DNA of 28,463 bases from positions 1 to 28,463 of the forward strand of contig CAYGYY010000023.1 in assembly GCA_964354265.1 (NCBI GenBank). The letters are read 5' to 3'. The translations under genes were made by a program, and so were the position numbers. The notes below the pieces were generated by a model that was not told where the DNA came from, did no database searches, and saw nothing but the letters and a program-made list of their open reading frames with translations. Positions 16,045 to 24,498 of this stretch are shown here, piece by piece. Source of the stretch: Fen731 sp964354265. Lineage in GTDB: Bacteria; Actinomycetota; Humimicrobiia; Humimicrobiales; Humimicrobiaceae. The first letter of the stretch is position 1. Each line of letters starts with the position of its first letter.

Positions 16045-17157
16045 ATGGATCCCAGGATAGAAAAGCTTGCAAAAATTATTGTCAATTATTCATGCAGGAT
16101 AAAAAAAGGTGAAAATGTAATGATAGACTGCTTCGGCACTGCCCCTATGCTGCTCTTTAAAGCTATTATACGGGAAGTCTATAATGCCGGTGGCCTCCCG
16201 TTTGCAGTAATGAAAGATAACTCGATAATCAGGGAAATAATAAAGAACTGCAGCATGGAACAATTAAAGTTCATGAGAAAAATCGACCTTCTTGAAATGA
16301 AAGGGATGGATGCTTTTATAGGCATAAGGGCTTACGACAATGTCAATGAGCTTGGTGACCTGCCAATTCAGAAGGTTTCGGAATATATGAAACATTATGC
16401 TGAAATCATAACTTATTACAGAGTCAGCCACACAAAATGGGTGGTTCTCAGATACCCTAATAACTCTATGGCGCAACTTGCTAATACAAGCCTTGAGGAT
16501 TTTGAGAATTTCTATTTTGATGTCTGCAGCCTTGACTACGAAAATATGTCTGCCGCAATGGAAAAACTGGTCATTCGCATGAAAAAGACAGACAGGGTCA
16601 AAATTAAAGGACCCGGTACAGACCTCTCCTTTTCAATAAAGGATATCCCTGCCATAAAGTGCGCCGGTGAATTTAACCTGCCGGACGGCGAAGTTTTCAC
16701 TGCTCCCGTGAAGGACTCTGTAAATGGCATTATAACTTTTAATATACCCCAGGTTGAACAGGGAGTGACATATGAAAATGTAAGGTTTGAATTTAAAAAT
16801 GGGAAGATAGTAAAAGCAACTGCGAATGAGGAAGCGAAACTGAACAGGTTTCTTGACACAGACAGCGGGGCCAGATATGTCGGGGAATTTGCGATTGGGG
16901 TCAATCCATATATTTTAAAACCAATGAAAGATATGCTTTTTGATGAAAAGATAATGGGAAGTTTTCATCTCACGCCGGGCAAATGCTATGACGAGGCAAG
17001 CAATGGCAATAAATCTGCAATACACTGGGATATGATAATGATACAGACTCCGGAATATGGCGGCGGTGAAATATATTTTGATGATGTGCTTATAAGAAAA
17101 GATGGCCTTTTTGTAACTGATGATTTGAAATGCCTTAATCCTGAAAACCTTAAATAA
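16045..17157 (+). CDS. M29-family leucyl aminopeptidase (AmpS/AmpT type)
   Basis: This is a 370-residue cytosolic metallo-aminopeptidase of family M29. Candidate metal ligands and catalytic residues, by pattern with thermophilic AmpT/AmpS, are E216 (NLPDGEVFTAP), E281 (GEFAIGVNP), H308 (GSFHLTPG), Y315, H327 and D329 (AIHWDM). The family removes N-terminal residues from peptides with two divalent metals. Length is slightly below the usual 400 or so. The start ATG has AGGAG six bases upstream. It is followed after 31 bases by the alpha/beta hydrolase gene, probably one transcript. It may help recycle peptides released by the surface peptidase-like proteins nearby, but that link is only positional. 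Confidence 0.9.
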   Translation: MDPRIEKLAKIIVNYSCRIKKGENVMIDCFGTAPMLLFKAIIREVYNAGGLPFAVMKDNSIIREIIKNCSMEQLKFMRKIDLLEMKGMDAFIGIRAYDNVNELGDLPIQKVSEYMKHYAEIITYYRVSHTKWVVLRYPNNSMAQLANTSLEDFENFYFDVCSLDYENMSAAMEKLVIRMKKTDRVKIKGPGTDLSFSIKDIPAIKCAGEFNLPDGEVFTAPVKDSVNGIITFNIPQVEQGVTYENVRFEFKNGKIVKATANEEAKLNRFLDTDSGARYVGEFAIGVNPYILKPMKDMLFDEKIMGSFHLTPGKCYDEASNGNKSAIHWDMIMIQTPEYGGGEIYFDDVLIRKDGLFVTDDLKCLNPENLK

Positions 17158-17188
17158 ATCATAGATTATTAAAACAGGAGGAAATTGC

Positions 17189-18112
17189 TTGCTGCAGGAA
17201 CATTTTAATTTTGTTTCCGGTGATGGAATAAAACTTTTTGTATACAAATGGTTACCGGACAACAGAGATGGCGTTAAGGCAGTTGTCCATATAATGCACG
17301 GAATGGGTGAACATTCGGGAAGATATGAGGATTTTGCCGGTTTTCTGACAGGACAGGGCTTTGCTGTTTATGCCTGTGACCAGCGTGGACATGGAAAAAC
17401 TGCCGGTAGTCCCGAAAGGTTCGGCCACTATGGAGATTCGGGTGGCTGGGATCTTGTACTCAGCGACATGCGAAAGCTGAATGATATAATAACTGAACAA
17501 AATCCCGGCAAAAATATTTTCATTTTTGGGCACAGCGCAGGCGCTTTTCTTGCAAGTGATATTATTATGTTCAACCCGGAAAAAATAAGTGGCGCAATTC
17601 TCTGCGCCACTATGGCCTCTCCCGGAACAATAGGAATGCTGGGGATACTTGTTGCAAAATACATTATCAGGAAAAAAGGGCCCAAAGCTAAAAGCCCTTT
17701 TCACAAAAAGCTTACTTTTGAAAAATTTAACAATTACTTCAAACCTGTAAGAACAACAGCTGACTGGATCAGCAGGGATGAAAATGCAGTAGATGCGATG
17801 ATAGCTGATCCTTATTGCTATACCCTGTTTTCCGCCACTTTTTATTTGGACCTTGTGAAAGCTGCTTACAGGGTCAATGACCTGAAGAATATAAAGAAAA
17901 TCCCCGAGGATATGCATGTTTTGATTATATCAGGGACCTGCTGCGCATTAGGAGATTTTGGTAAGGGGACAAGGAAAGTATATTCAGATTATTTAAAAGC
18001 GGGCCCTGCAAATGTCGAGCTGAGACTATACGAGGGCGCCAGGCACGAGCTTCTTAATGAGATAAACCGCGATGAAGTATACCGGGATATTAAAAACTGG
18101 CTATTAAAATAG
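17189..18112 (+). CDS. Alpha/beta hydrolase, monoacylglycerol lipase-like (Hydrolase_4)
   Basis: This is a 307-residue serine hydrolase. Oxyanion segment HGMGEHSGRYEDFA at 37-50, DQRGHG at 64-69, nucleophile S116 in GHSAG, acid D256 (GDFGKG) and base H286 (EGARHELLNE) give a complete triad. This pattern matches monoacylglycerol lipase/lysophospholipase relatives. The start is TTG at 17189, supported by a strong AGGAGG at 17176-17181 with seven bases of spacing. Another TTG at 17185 is out of frame. No signal peptide is seen, so a cytosolic role is likely. It follows the M29 aminopeptidase gene. The true substrate may be a monoacylglycerol or another ester. Confidence 0.9.
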   Translation: MLQEHFNFVSGDGIKLFVYKWLPDNRDGVKAVVHIMHGMGEHSGRYEDFAGFLTGQGFAVYACDQRGHGKTAGSPERFGHYGDSGGWDLVLSDMRKLNDIITEQNPGKNIFIFGHSAGAFLASDIIMFNPEKISGAILCATMASPGTIGMLGILVAKYIIRKKGPKAKSPFHKKLTFEKFNNYFKPVRTTADWISRDENAVDAMIADPYCYTLFSATFYLDLVKAAYRVNDLKNIKKIPEDMHVLIISGTCCALGDFGKGTRKVYSDYLKAGPANVELRLYEGARHELLNEINRDEVYRDIKNWLLK

Positions 18113-18146
18113 CACTGGTGGCATTCTCTGGTATTAATGGTACCGT

Positions 18147-19289
18147 TTAATTATGAACATTGACTTTCATTCCGAGAGGCAGGGTCTCGTAAACCCACTT
18201 TGCATCTTCAAGCAATAGCCTTATACATCCATGGCTTGCCGGCGTACCGATTTTATTCAGCTCTTCTGTCATCATGTTCCCGTTTGCGTCATAGGGCACG
18301 CTGTGAAAGAGGTATGGCCCATAAAATCGCGTCCAGTAATATGCCCCCTGGGCAAATTTGGGAATCCATGCATAATAGATCTTCTGGTAAGTCGTAAATA
18401 TCCCGGGTGGTGTGGGTGTTTCAGCCTTACCGCCAGAACACGCCATGCTTTTAATTATTGCATCCTTATATAATACAGTGACCTGCTGTGTAGTAAGATT
18501 TACATCTATAAGAAAATTTGCAAAATCCGTATAATCTACAATTATTTCCGGCTGGAGTTGAGGGTCCTGTCCTTCAGCGGGCAGGTTGTCCGGATTTTCG
18601 ACCCATGCAAGGGCGATATCTGCTGTAACTGCCCCCATTGAATTTACTGCTTCACACTGCAGGGTAAAAGATTCGTCCCTTAGAAGATTGACCTGGGCAA
18701 CATTTGGCCCCCAGGCGCCATTACTGTCATCCTTGTTAAATCTTATCTGGGGAAAAGGCTCCCCAATTACATCTGCCATAACCCTGTAAAAGCATACCTG
18801 GTTATCCTGGGCATATTCCGGCCCTATTATGATATGGAGATTTATTTCAGGAGGCGCCTGGATTATTTTTATTTCTTCCCCCTCGGATGCCCCGTCAGCG
18901 CCTGCGCCGCTATTATCTCCGGATGTGCTTTCGCCTGGATCATTGCCCTGTTCATCTGCGCTCCGGGCCTGGGTGGCTTGGGTATCTGTTTCATCTGGTC
19001 CACCGGTTTTTAGGGTTTCCTCATAAGTCTCATCTTCTGCATATTCTTCATTTGGTAGACCCTCGGGATCATTGCTGTCTTTAACAGCATTATCATCGCC
19101 CGTTTTACCTGTATCTGTAATGGCTGCTGTTGCCGGAGACTTTGCCGCTTCAAGGTTGGATTCTTCACCGGTGTCTTTTAAAGCGCATCCGGGAATGAAA
19201 AATAAAAATGCAATAAGCATTGCACATAAAAGTATTGTCCTGCAAATAACTGGAGCTGAGTTTAAAATAGTCGCACCTGCTGCTTTCAT
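18147..19289 (-). CDS. L,D-transpeptidase (YkuD) lipoprotein with acidic spacer
   Basis: A 380-residue exported enzyme. The signal peptide ends in lipobox IPGC (C35), so it is probably lipid-anchored. Residues about 38-145 are a low-complexity acidic spacer rich in E, D, T and G. About 146-230 is an Ig-like region. The YkuD domain is at about 255-380 with H329 (LFHSVPYD), H353, C355 and R357 (SHGCIRL). C355 is the nucleophile that makes 3-3 cross-links or anchors proteins to peptidoglycan. The start ATG at 19289 is favoured because AGGA lies five bases upstream; an ATG two codons earlier (19295) overlaps that site. It is convergent with the alpha/beta hydrolase gene. The long acidic spacer may let the catalytic domain reach the peptidoglycan. 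Confidence 0.88.
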   Translation of the reverse strand: MKAAGATILNSAPVICRTILLCAMLIAFLFFIPGCALKDTGEESNLEAAKSPATAAITDTGKTGDDNAVKDSNDPEGLPNEEYAEDETYEETLKTGGPDETDTQATQARSADEQGNDPGESTSGDNSGAGADGASEGEEIKIIQAPPEINLHIIIGPEYAQDNQVCFYRVMADVIGEPFPQIRFNKDDSNGAWGPNVAQVNLLRDESFTLQCEAVNSMGAVTADIALAWVENPDNLPAEGQDPQLQPEIIVDYTDFANFLIDVNLTTQQVTVLYKDAIIKSMACSGGKAETPTPPGIFTTYQKIYYAWIPKFAQGAYYWTRFYGPYLFHSVPYDANGNMMTEELNKIGTPASHGCIRLLLEDAKWVYETLPLGMKVNVHN

Positions 19290-19477
19290 TTTCATCCTGC
19301 GTTTTTCTTCCGTTCTGTCTTTTTTGTTTAAATCAATATGGCTTTAAATTAATATTTCCAATGATTTCAGTGTTTTCCAAAGCCATTATAAAAATAATTA
19401 TTCCAATAATACCAGAATTATAAATACTTTTAACCAATTAAAAGATTAAACTTGAAAGATATGATATCATAATTTAT

Positions 19478-19708
19478 ATGGAAAATTTAAAAAAAATAAA
19501 AACATTCACTTCAAAAATCGAAGCTGAGATAGCAAAAGGGTTTCTGCAGAGTAATGGGATAAACTCTTTTATTTTTACAGATGATGCAGGCAGCATGTAT
19601 CCTGCCCAGGATTTTGTATATGGTGTCAGCCTTATGGTAGACAAGAAAGACTACGGGTCCGCAAAAGAGCTGCTGGATGCGCTTGAGTTTGAGACCGAGG
19701 AAGAATAA
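19478..19708 (+). CDS. DUF2007-like small protein
   Basis: This 76-residue protein matches the DUF2007 pattern: an N-terminal strand-helix (IKTFTSKIEAEIAKGFLQSNGI), a middle GVSLMVDKKDYGSAKELLD, and an acidic tail. Members are often annotated as putative signal-transducing proteins, related to PII-like folds, but the role is unproven. The start ATG has no strong ribosome-binding site. A 12-base palindrome (TATGATATCATA) lies at 19460-19471, just upstream. It is divergent from the L,D-transpeptidase gene, with about 190 bases between. The 205-base gap before the aldolase gene holds a small inverted repeat (TGTAATTATTACA at 19862-19874) and no gene. Confidence 0.7.
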   Translation: MENLKKIKTFTSKIEAEIAKGFLQSNGINSFIFTDDAGSMYPAQDFVYGVSLMVDKKDYGSAKELLDALEFETEEE

Positions 19709-19913
19709 GCAATAATTAGCATGAAATATGAGTCCAGGGTATAAAAAAGTTATGTAAAAAACCTGAAAAATAATATAAAATCCTTAATTAAACTTTTCAT
19801 TGCTGTTTAAGAATTACACTATCAATAACTGAAGCGTAAATTCTATTTATTAATAATACACTGTAATTATTACATGTTGATTTTTATATTTTATTTTTTA
19901 TAAAGGAAGAACA

Positions 19914-20936
19914 ATGGCCTTAATAAATCTCAAAGACCTCTTAAAACATGCACAGGAAAACAAATATGCAGTCGGTGCCTTCAATATAACAAACCTTGGG
20001 TTTATAGATACCGTAATAGACGCAGCAGTTGAACAGCGTTCGCCTGTAATACTCCAGATTGCAGAGGTGCATTTAAGATATGTTAACCTGGAGGAGATTG
20101 CCCCTATAATAGTCAGCGCTGCAAAAAAAGTCGATATCCCCGTTTGCTTTCATCTTGACCATGGTGAAAGTCTGCAAACTGTAATGCGCGCAATAAGAGC
20201 CGGCTTTACTTCTGTAATGTTTGATGGAAGCCACAATCCCCTTGATGAAAATATTGCACTTACAAAAGAAGTGGTTAAAGTAGCCAAAACCATAAACGTT
20301 AGCGTTGAGGCTGAAATAGGCCATGTTGGCGGGGAGGCTGTCGGAGAAAAAGCCCCCATTGCCCATGCAGCCAGCAAGGAAATGTTTACCAACGTCGACG
20401 AAGCTGCAAGATTTGTAAATGAGACTGGTGTCGATGCGCTTGCCGTGGCTATAGGCAATGTTCACGGTTTTTATAAAGGCGAGCCAGACCTTGATTTCGA
20501 GCGCCTGGCCCAGATTCATTCTGCAGTAGACATACCTCTTGTCCTTCATGGGGGTTCAGGCATATCAGATGATGACTTCAGGAGGGCAGTAAGTCTGGGA
20601 ATATGCAAAATAAATTTCTATACTGAGATGTCCGCCGGAGCGGTCGCGCGTATAAAACAATATCTCACAGAAAAACCTGATGTCACCTCGTTACCGGATG
20701 TTATCAGCAGGGGTTTTGAAGAAGCAAAGAAAATTGTCATGAAAAGACTCGAGGTTTTCGGCAGCAAAGACATGTGCGCGCCTGAAAAGACCCTCTGCAT
20801 TTCCTGTTCTGAGAGCACCTGTGGTTTCAGCGACCCTAAATTCAAGCCTGGGGCAAAAACCGTGCTTTACAGCGATCTTGTAGAGGAAATTACAAAAGAG
20901 GTCATCACAAGCATAAAAACCTCTAGCCTTAAATAA
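19914..20936 (+). CDS. Class II fructose-bisphosphate-type aldolase with Cys-rich C-terminal tail
   Basis: This is a 340-residue zinc-dependent class II aldolase (FbaA/KbaY/GatY group). Residues 1-285 form the TIM barrel: HLDHGES (D82 acts as base, H83 binds metal), E134 in EAEIGHVGG, H184 in GNVHGFYKG, H212 in LHGGSGI, and INFYTE where many relatives have INVNTE. Such enzymes cleave fructose-1,6- or tagatose-1,6-bisphosphate; which one cannot be read here. The last 55 residues carry C288, C295, C298 and C303 (MCAPEKTLCISCSESTCGF), an unusual cysteine spacing that could bind iron-sulfur or zinc. The start ATG has AAAGGA six bases upstream. Its role would be glycolysis or gluconeogenesis. It ends 68 bases before the convergent NCS2 permease gene. 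Confidence 0.9.
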   Translation: MALINLKDLLKHAQENKYAVGAFNITNLGFIDTVIDAAVEQRSPVILQIAEVHLRYVNLEEIAPIIVSAAKKVDIPVCFHLDHGESLQTVMRAIRAGFTSVMFDGSHNPLDENIALTKEVVKVAKTINVSVEAEIGHVGGEAVGEKAPIAHAASKEMFTNVDEAARFVNETGVDALAVAIGNVHGFYKGEPDLDFERLAQIHSAVDIPLVLHGGSGISDDDFRRAVSLGICKINFYTEMSAGAVARIKQYLTEKPDVTSLPDVISRGFEEAKKIVMKRLEVFGSKDMCAPEKTLCISCSESTCGFSDPKFKPGAKTVLYSDLVEEITKEVITSIKTSSLK

Positions 20937-20951
20937 ACCTGGCTGCGATTA

Positions 20952-20998
20952 AATCACACATTCTGGTGCCGATATGCCAATAAAGATAAAATGTGATT
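20952..20998. terminator. Possible shared terminator region between convergent genes
   Basis: AATCACA at 20952-20958 and TGTGATT at 20992-20998 form seven paired bases across a 33-base loop, followed by CTTTT on the plus strand. The loop is long and the T run short, so this is weak support for a terminator between the convergent aldolase and permease genes. Confidence 0.25.
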
Positions 20999-21004
20999 CT
21001 TTTA

Positions 21005-22381
21005 TCATTTGCCTGTAAATTGTGCCGCCAGGGCCTGGGCTATGAATGCAACTGCAAATAATGCGCTTGCCACTATCATTAGCGGGTGCAATTCTTTAAA
21101 ACGCCTCCTGAACAGTTTGATTAGCGTATAGCTTATAAAGCCAAACCCTATCCCATATGAAATGTTATATGTGAAGGGCATAATAATAATTGTGAGAAAT
21201 GCTGGAATGCCTATCTCAAAATCCTTGAAGTTTATTTTTGATATTATGCTCATCATCAAAAACCCGACTACTATCAGGGCAGGCGCTGTAACAGGATATT
21301 TATAAACTCCTTCAGCAACCTGCACGCCGCCGCCAACAACTGCAATCAATGGAGCAAAGAAAATAGAGAGCAGAAATAACCCTCCTGTTGTAGTTGGCAT
21401 AATCCCTGTCCTGCCGCCTTCAGATACCCCGGATGCGCTCTCGATATAGGTGGTTATGGAACTTGCCCCGAATAATCCGCCTACAACTGCTGCGCTGGAA
21501 TCCACGAGAAGCACCCTGTTTAGGTTTTTAAGGTTTCCTTTTGAATCAAGAAGCCCGGCTTCTTCACCGACACCGATAACGGTGCCCATAGTATCAAAGA
21601 AGTCTGACATGAAAAGGGCAAATATCATAATGATTGCCGCTATATTGACCATCCCGTTGCTCCAGACTGCGCCCGGAATGTCTGCCTTGAAAAATGTAGA
21701 AAAACTCTCTGCTGTGGGCATGCTCACTATCTTTGACGGGAACGGGATTATCCCGAAAATCATTCCCATTATAGTCGTGCCTGCAATCCCAATCAGGATG
21801 CCGCCCCTGACCTTATACGCAACCAGTATTATTGTAAGGACCAGTCCAAATGCCGCAAGCAGCGCGTAGTTTGCCGTAAAGTCGCCCAGTTTAACGGCAG
21901 TCACCGGATCTGTTGCAACAAAACCAGCTTCCTGAACGCCTATAAATGCGATGAACAGGCCTATGCCTACGCCAATTGCATATTTCAGCCCCATGGGTAT
22001 GGCATTCATAATTACAATTCGAAGTTTTGTCAGCACCATAATAACTGCAAGCAGGCCCTCTATTACAATTATGCCCATTGCCTGCTGCCAGCTAAGCCCG
22101 AGCCCCATTATTATCGTAAAGGTCACTACAGCATTAATGCCCATCCCGGATGCCAGGGCAAAGGGGGTGTTTGAAACAAGCCCCATGACGATGCTCATGA
22201 TTCCTGCGCCAAGGCAGGTTGCTACAACTGCCGCCTCGAAAGGTATGCCGGTTGCTCCGCCGCTGGAAAGTATTGCAGGGTTTACAAAGATTATGTAGGC
22301 CATCGTCATAAACGTTGTTATGCCTGCAACAATCTCCCTCCTTACAGTGGTGTTTCTCTCCTGTAATTTAAAATACGACAA
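21005..22381 (-). CDS. NCS2-family purine permease (AzgA/PbuG-like)
   Basis: This 458-residue membrane protein matches AzgA/PbuG-type xanthine/guanine/hypoxanthine permeases of the NCS2/NAT superfamily, which import purine bases with protons. Recognisable segments are REIVAGITTFMTMAYIIFVNP near the start, ALASGMGINAVVTFT, FMSDFFDTMGTVIGVGEEAGLLD and FGASSITTYIESASGVSEGGRTG, all characteristic of the family. Many transmembrane helices are present. The start ATG has a GGAGGGG-type ribosome-binding site upstream. A promoter with TTGACA lies 200 bases upstream, giving a leader of about 165 bases. Exact purine specificity (adenine versus hypoxanthine/guanine) is not readable by eye. It is adjacent to mnmA on the same strand, but with its own promoter. 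Confidence 0.92.
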   Translation of the reverse strand: MSYFKLQERNTTVRREIVAGITTFMTMAYIIFVNPAILSSGGATGIPFEAAVVATCLGAGIMSIVMGLVSNTPFALASGMGINAVVTFTIIMGLGLSWQQAMGIIVIEGLLAVIMVLTKLRIVIMNAIPMGLKYAIGVGIGLFIAFIGVQEAGFVATDPVTAVKLGDFTANYALLAAFGLVLTIILVAYKVRGGILIGIAGTTIMGMIFGIIPFPSKIVSMPTAESFSTFFKADIPGAVWSNGMVNIAAIIMIFALFMSDFFDTMGTVIGVGEEAGLLDSKGNLKNLNRVLLVDSSAAVVGGLFGASSITTYIESASGVSEGGRTGIMPTTTGGLFLLSIFFAPLIAVVGGGVQVAEGVYKYPVTAPALIVVGFLMMSIISKINFKDFEIGIPAFLTIIIMPFTYNISYGIGFGFISYTLIKLFRRRFKELHPLMIVASALFAVAFIAQALAAQFTGK

Positions 22382-22553
22382 AGTCCCCTCCTTCTTGTTT
22401 TTATTTTGCTATAATAAATTATAAAGAACTTTCTCTGGTAACTGGTGAATTTCCCGGCAAGCCGAGCGATAAATTTAATACAGGAAACTGCTTTTGTTGA
22501 ATTAAATATATTATATCCGGATTGCAGGAAGTTAAAATAAGATTATTTACATA

Positions 22554-22597
22554 GTATTAAAAAATACTAAAAAATTTGTCAACCATAAGTCTATGGT
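22554..22597 (-). promoter_or_regulatory. Promoter and overlapping inverted repeat for the purine permease
   Basis: On the minus strand TTGACA (22582-22577), a 17-base spacer and TAATAC (22559-22554) form a near-consensus promoter. Directly upstream and touching the -35 is the inverted repeat ACCATA (22582-22587) / TATGGT (22592-22597) with a four-base loop, an operator candidate. The roughly 165-base leader down to the permease start was checked for a purine-riboswitch core, and none is recognisable. It has only a short GC hairpin (CGGCTTGCCG). Confidence 0.6.
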
Positions 22598-22678
22598 ATC
22601 AGCCGTGGGCGAGCTTGCCATATAAGCTACAGGAAATTCAGGTTTATTTTTTGAAAGCGCTTTTATTTAAACAGTTTT

Positions 22679-23743
22679 TCAATACTTGAGTTTCTTGCTT
22701 ATAATACCGCCTCCCAGTACTTTATCCCCTTCGTAAAATACGGCGCTCTGTCCTGGTGAAACGGCCTCCTGCGGTTCGGTAAAGCTGACTTTTGCACTGT
22801 TTTTTAAAATCTTTATCCTGCAGGGCACTTCAGCATGCTGATACCGTATCTTGACTTTTGCTATTTCGGGTATGTTGTCGACGAGTATATTGTTGTCTCT
22901 GGTAATAAAACCCGGGGACCTAAGCTCTTCATTATTGCCCACAACGACCAGGTTGTTGGCGGCATCTATATCAGTCACATATAAAGGTTCCTTATGGCTT
23001 ATCCCCAGGCCCTTTCGCTGGCCGATTGTATAATAGGCTATCCCTTTGTGCTCCCCCAGTACATCTCCTTTTTTATCAATTATCCTGCCGGGCATTGAGT
23101 AGCCGGGTTTCAGGGCTTTTATAAAATCCCTGTAATCATTATCAAGAAAGCAAATATCCTGGCTTTCCCCTTTGTATGCTACCGGCAATCCTGCATCCAG
23201 CGCAATCTTTCTTACAGAAGATTTCTTATATTCCCCCAGTGGAAGTTTTATATAACCCAGGTTTTCGCGTTTAATGACGTATAAAAAATAACTCTGGTCT
23301 TTTTGCCGGTCTTCAGCCCTGGCTAAATAATATCCGGAACCGGCTGGCATGATTTTTGCATAGTGGCCTGTCGCAAAATAATCAAACCCAAGTTTTCTTG
23401 AATAATTTAGCAGCATTTCGAATTTCAGGTACCGGTTACAATCCATACATGGATTTGGTGTTTTGCCCTTCAAATAATTATTTATAAAATTCTTTATTAC
23501 TTTTTCTTTTAAGGGTCTTGAATAATCTGAAATATAGTGCGGTATGCCCAGAAAGCTGCAAACCCTCCTTGCATCGTTAATTGCTTCAATGCCACAGCAC
23601 CTCACTTTTTCGGAATGGTCCGTTTCAATTCCGAAACACATAGTCATTCCCACTGTTTCAAAACCTTCATTTTTCAAAAGCAGCGCTGCAACTGAAGAAT
23701 CTACCCCTCCGCTCATCGCTACAAGTACTTTTTTTCCAGTCAT
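22679..23743 (-). CDS. mnmA: tRNA-specific 2-thiouridylase MnmA
   Basis: This 354-residue cytosolic enzyme makes the 2-thio group on U34 of Lys, Glu and Gln tRNAs. The PP-loop ATP-binding motif SGGVDSS is at 11-17. Cysteine C102 in TPNPCMDCN and C198 in ESQDICF form the sulfur-carrying pair. TGHYA at 125-129 and TIGQRKGLG (around 237) are further family hallmarks. Length is typical. The start ATG lacks a clear ribosome-binding site, but the PP-loop follows only ten residues later, leaving no room for a later start. The following permease gene has its own promoter. It is divergent from the small membrane protein gene. Confidence 0.95.
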   Translation of the reverse strand: MTGKKVLVAMSGGVDSSVAALLLKNEGFETVGMTMCFGIETDHSEKVRCCGIEAINDARRVCSFLGIPHYISDYSRPLKEKVIKNFINNYLKGKTPNPCMDCNRYLKFEMLLNYSRKLGFDYFATGHYAKIMPAGSGYYLARAEDRQKDQSYFLYVIKRENLGYIKLPLGEYKKSSVRKIALDAGLPVAYKGESQDICFLDNDYRDFIKALKPGYSMPGRIIDKKGDVLGEHKGIAYYTIGQRKGLGISHKEPLYVTDIDAANNLVVVGNNEELRSPGFITRDNNILVDNIPEIAKVKIRYQHAEVPCRIKILKNSAKVSFTEPQEAVSPGQSAVFYEGDKVLGGGIISKKLKY

Positions 23744-23890
23744 TATTTTTTAATAGAATTTTTTATTATTTTTGACTTTCCCTCTATGCTTAAAATATCC
23801 GTTTTTGTTTCTTTAATCCTAATTTTTACCTTCTATAAGATAAATTATTTATATTTTTTTTATTCTGTAAATTATTCTATAATATATATA

Positions 23891-23908
23891 ATTATTTTAT
23901 AAAATAAT
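23891..23908. repeat. Perfect 18-bp AT palindrome upstream of the small membrane protein gene
   Basis: ATTATTTTATAAAATAAT reads identically on both strands. It ends 14 bases before the ATG at 23923. It may be an operator or an mRNA hairpin; in such an AT-rich gap, chance is possible. A TATAAT lies just upstream at about 23877. Confidence 0.45.
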
Positions 23909-23922
23909 TTATTGGATAAAGT

Positions 23923-24135
23923 ATGGAAATTTTTATTCAACACCTTCAGGAATTTTTTAGCGCTGAAAACTTAAAGTTCCTATGGATGAGGGTTTATGAG
24001 TGGTTCGAGATCACCCTTAAGACTCTTTTTGGTCAAATCCCCTATACGCCCATAAGAGACCTTCTTATAAATCCCTGGTTCTGGGTAATCATAGTATTAA
24101 TAATTGTATTAATCCTTATCTTCCGTAGACGATGA
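23923..24135 (+). CDS. Small membrane protein with one C-terminal helix
   Basis: This 70-residue protein has an amphipathic first half (EIFIQHLQEFFSAENLKF, then WMRVYEWFEITLKTLFG) and a single transmembrane helix at about 51-67 (WVIIVLIIVLILIF), ending RRR. The arrangement looks like a membrane-bound small protein with a positive-inside tail. No homolog comes to mind. It overlaps the end of the convergent single-pass membrane protein gene by 27 bases. There is an 18-bp palindrome just upstream of its start and only a weak ribosome-binding site. Composition supports a real protein, but a chance frame is possible. Confidence 0.55.
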   Translation: MEIFIQHLQEFFSAENLKFLWMRVYEWFEITLKTLFGQIPYTPIRDLLINPWFWVIIVLIIVLILIFRRR

Positions 24136-24498
24136 TTTCTGATGATTCTTGCCAGCCGGAACAGTATTATTTTTATTTGCTTCACAGTTGCTTCTGCTTC
24201 TGTTTTTATCCGGGCCATCGGAGCTTTTTTTTATGATGAAGGCTAATAAGCCCAGGAATACCGATATCGAGACAACTATAAGGATAAATTTACCCGGATT
24301 ATTCTTTACCCCTTCTGAAAAAAGATATAATCGTGAATTGTTTTTTTTAAGATAATCCATAAAATTACTATCCAGCAAGCTCGTGTCATTCTCATCAACT
24401 TTGGAGATTCTTTCAATTATTTTTTCTTCAATACCATGGTCTTCCGGCTTTATTACTACTTTTTTTGCTATTTTTAGATATTTATCTATTTCTGCCAT
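24109..24498 (-). CDS. Single-pass membrane protein, probable anti-sigma factor
   Basis: This 129-residue protein has a soluble N-terminal part (1-69), one transmembrane helix (about 70-90) and a polar, charged extracellular tail rich in K, N, S and D. Its ATG shares one base with the sigma gene's stop (TGATG). Genes in this position downstream of ECF sigma genes usually encode anti-sigma factors, which hold the sigma at the membrane through the cytoplasmic N-terminal part. The common zinc motif (HxxxCxxC) is absent, so this would be a non-zinc type. The assignment rests on context and topology, not on a recognised domain. Confidence 0.6.
   Translation of the reverse strand: MAEIDKYLKIAKKVVIKPEDHGIEEKIIERISKVDENDTSLLDSNFMDYLKKNNSRLYLFSEGVKNNPGKFILIVVSISVFLGLLAFIIKKSSDGPDKNRSRSNCEANKNNTVPAGKNHQKSSSTEDKD

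Noticed and set aside
17252..17917. 221-codon minus-strand frame inside the alpha/beta hydrolase gene
   Set aside because: Lies opposite the catalytic core of a clear hydrolase; composition is shadow-like.
22382..22547. Purine riboswitch in the permease leader
   Set aside because: The conserved loop sequences of the purine aptamer were not found by eye.
22582..22597. ACCATA/TATGGT as an intrinsic terminator of mnmA
   Set aside because: Only six paired bases, AT-rich, and the T run is separated by about eight bases; operator is equally likely.
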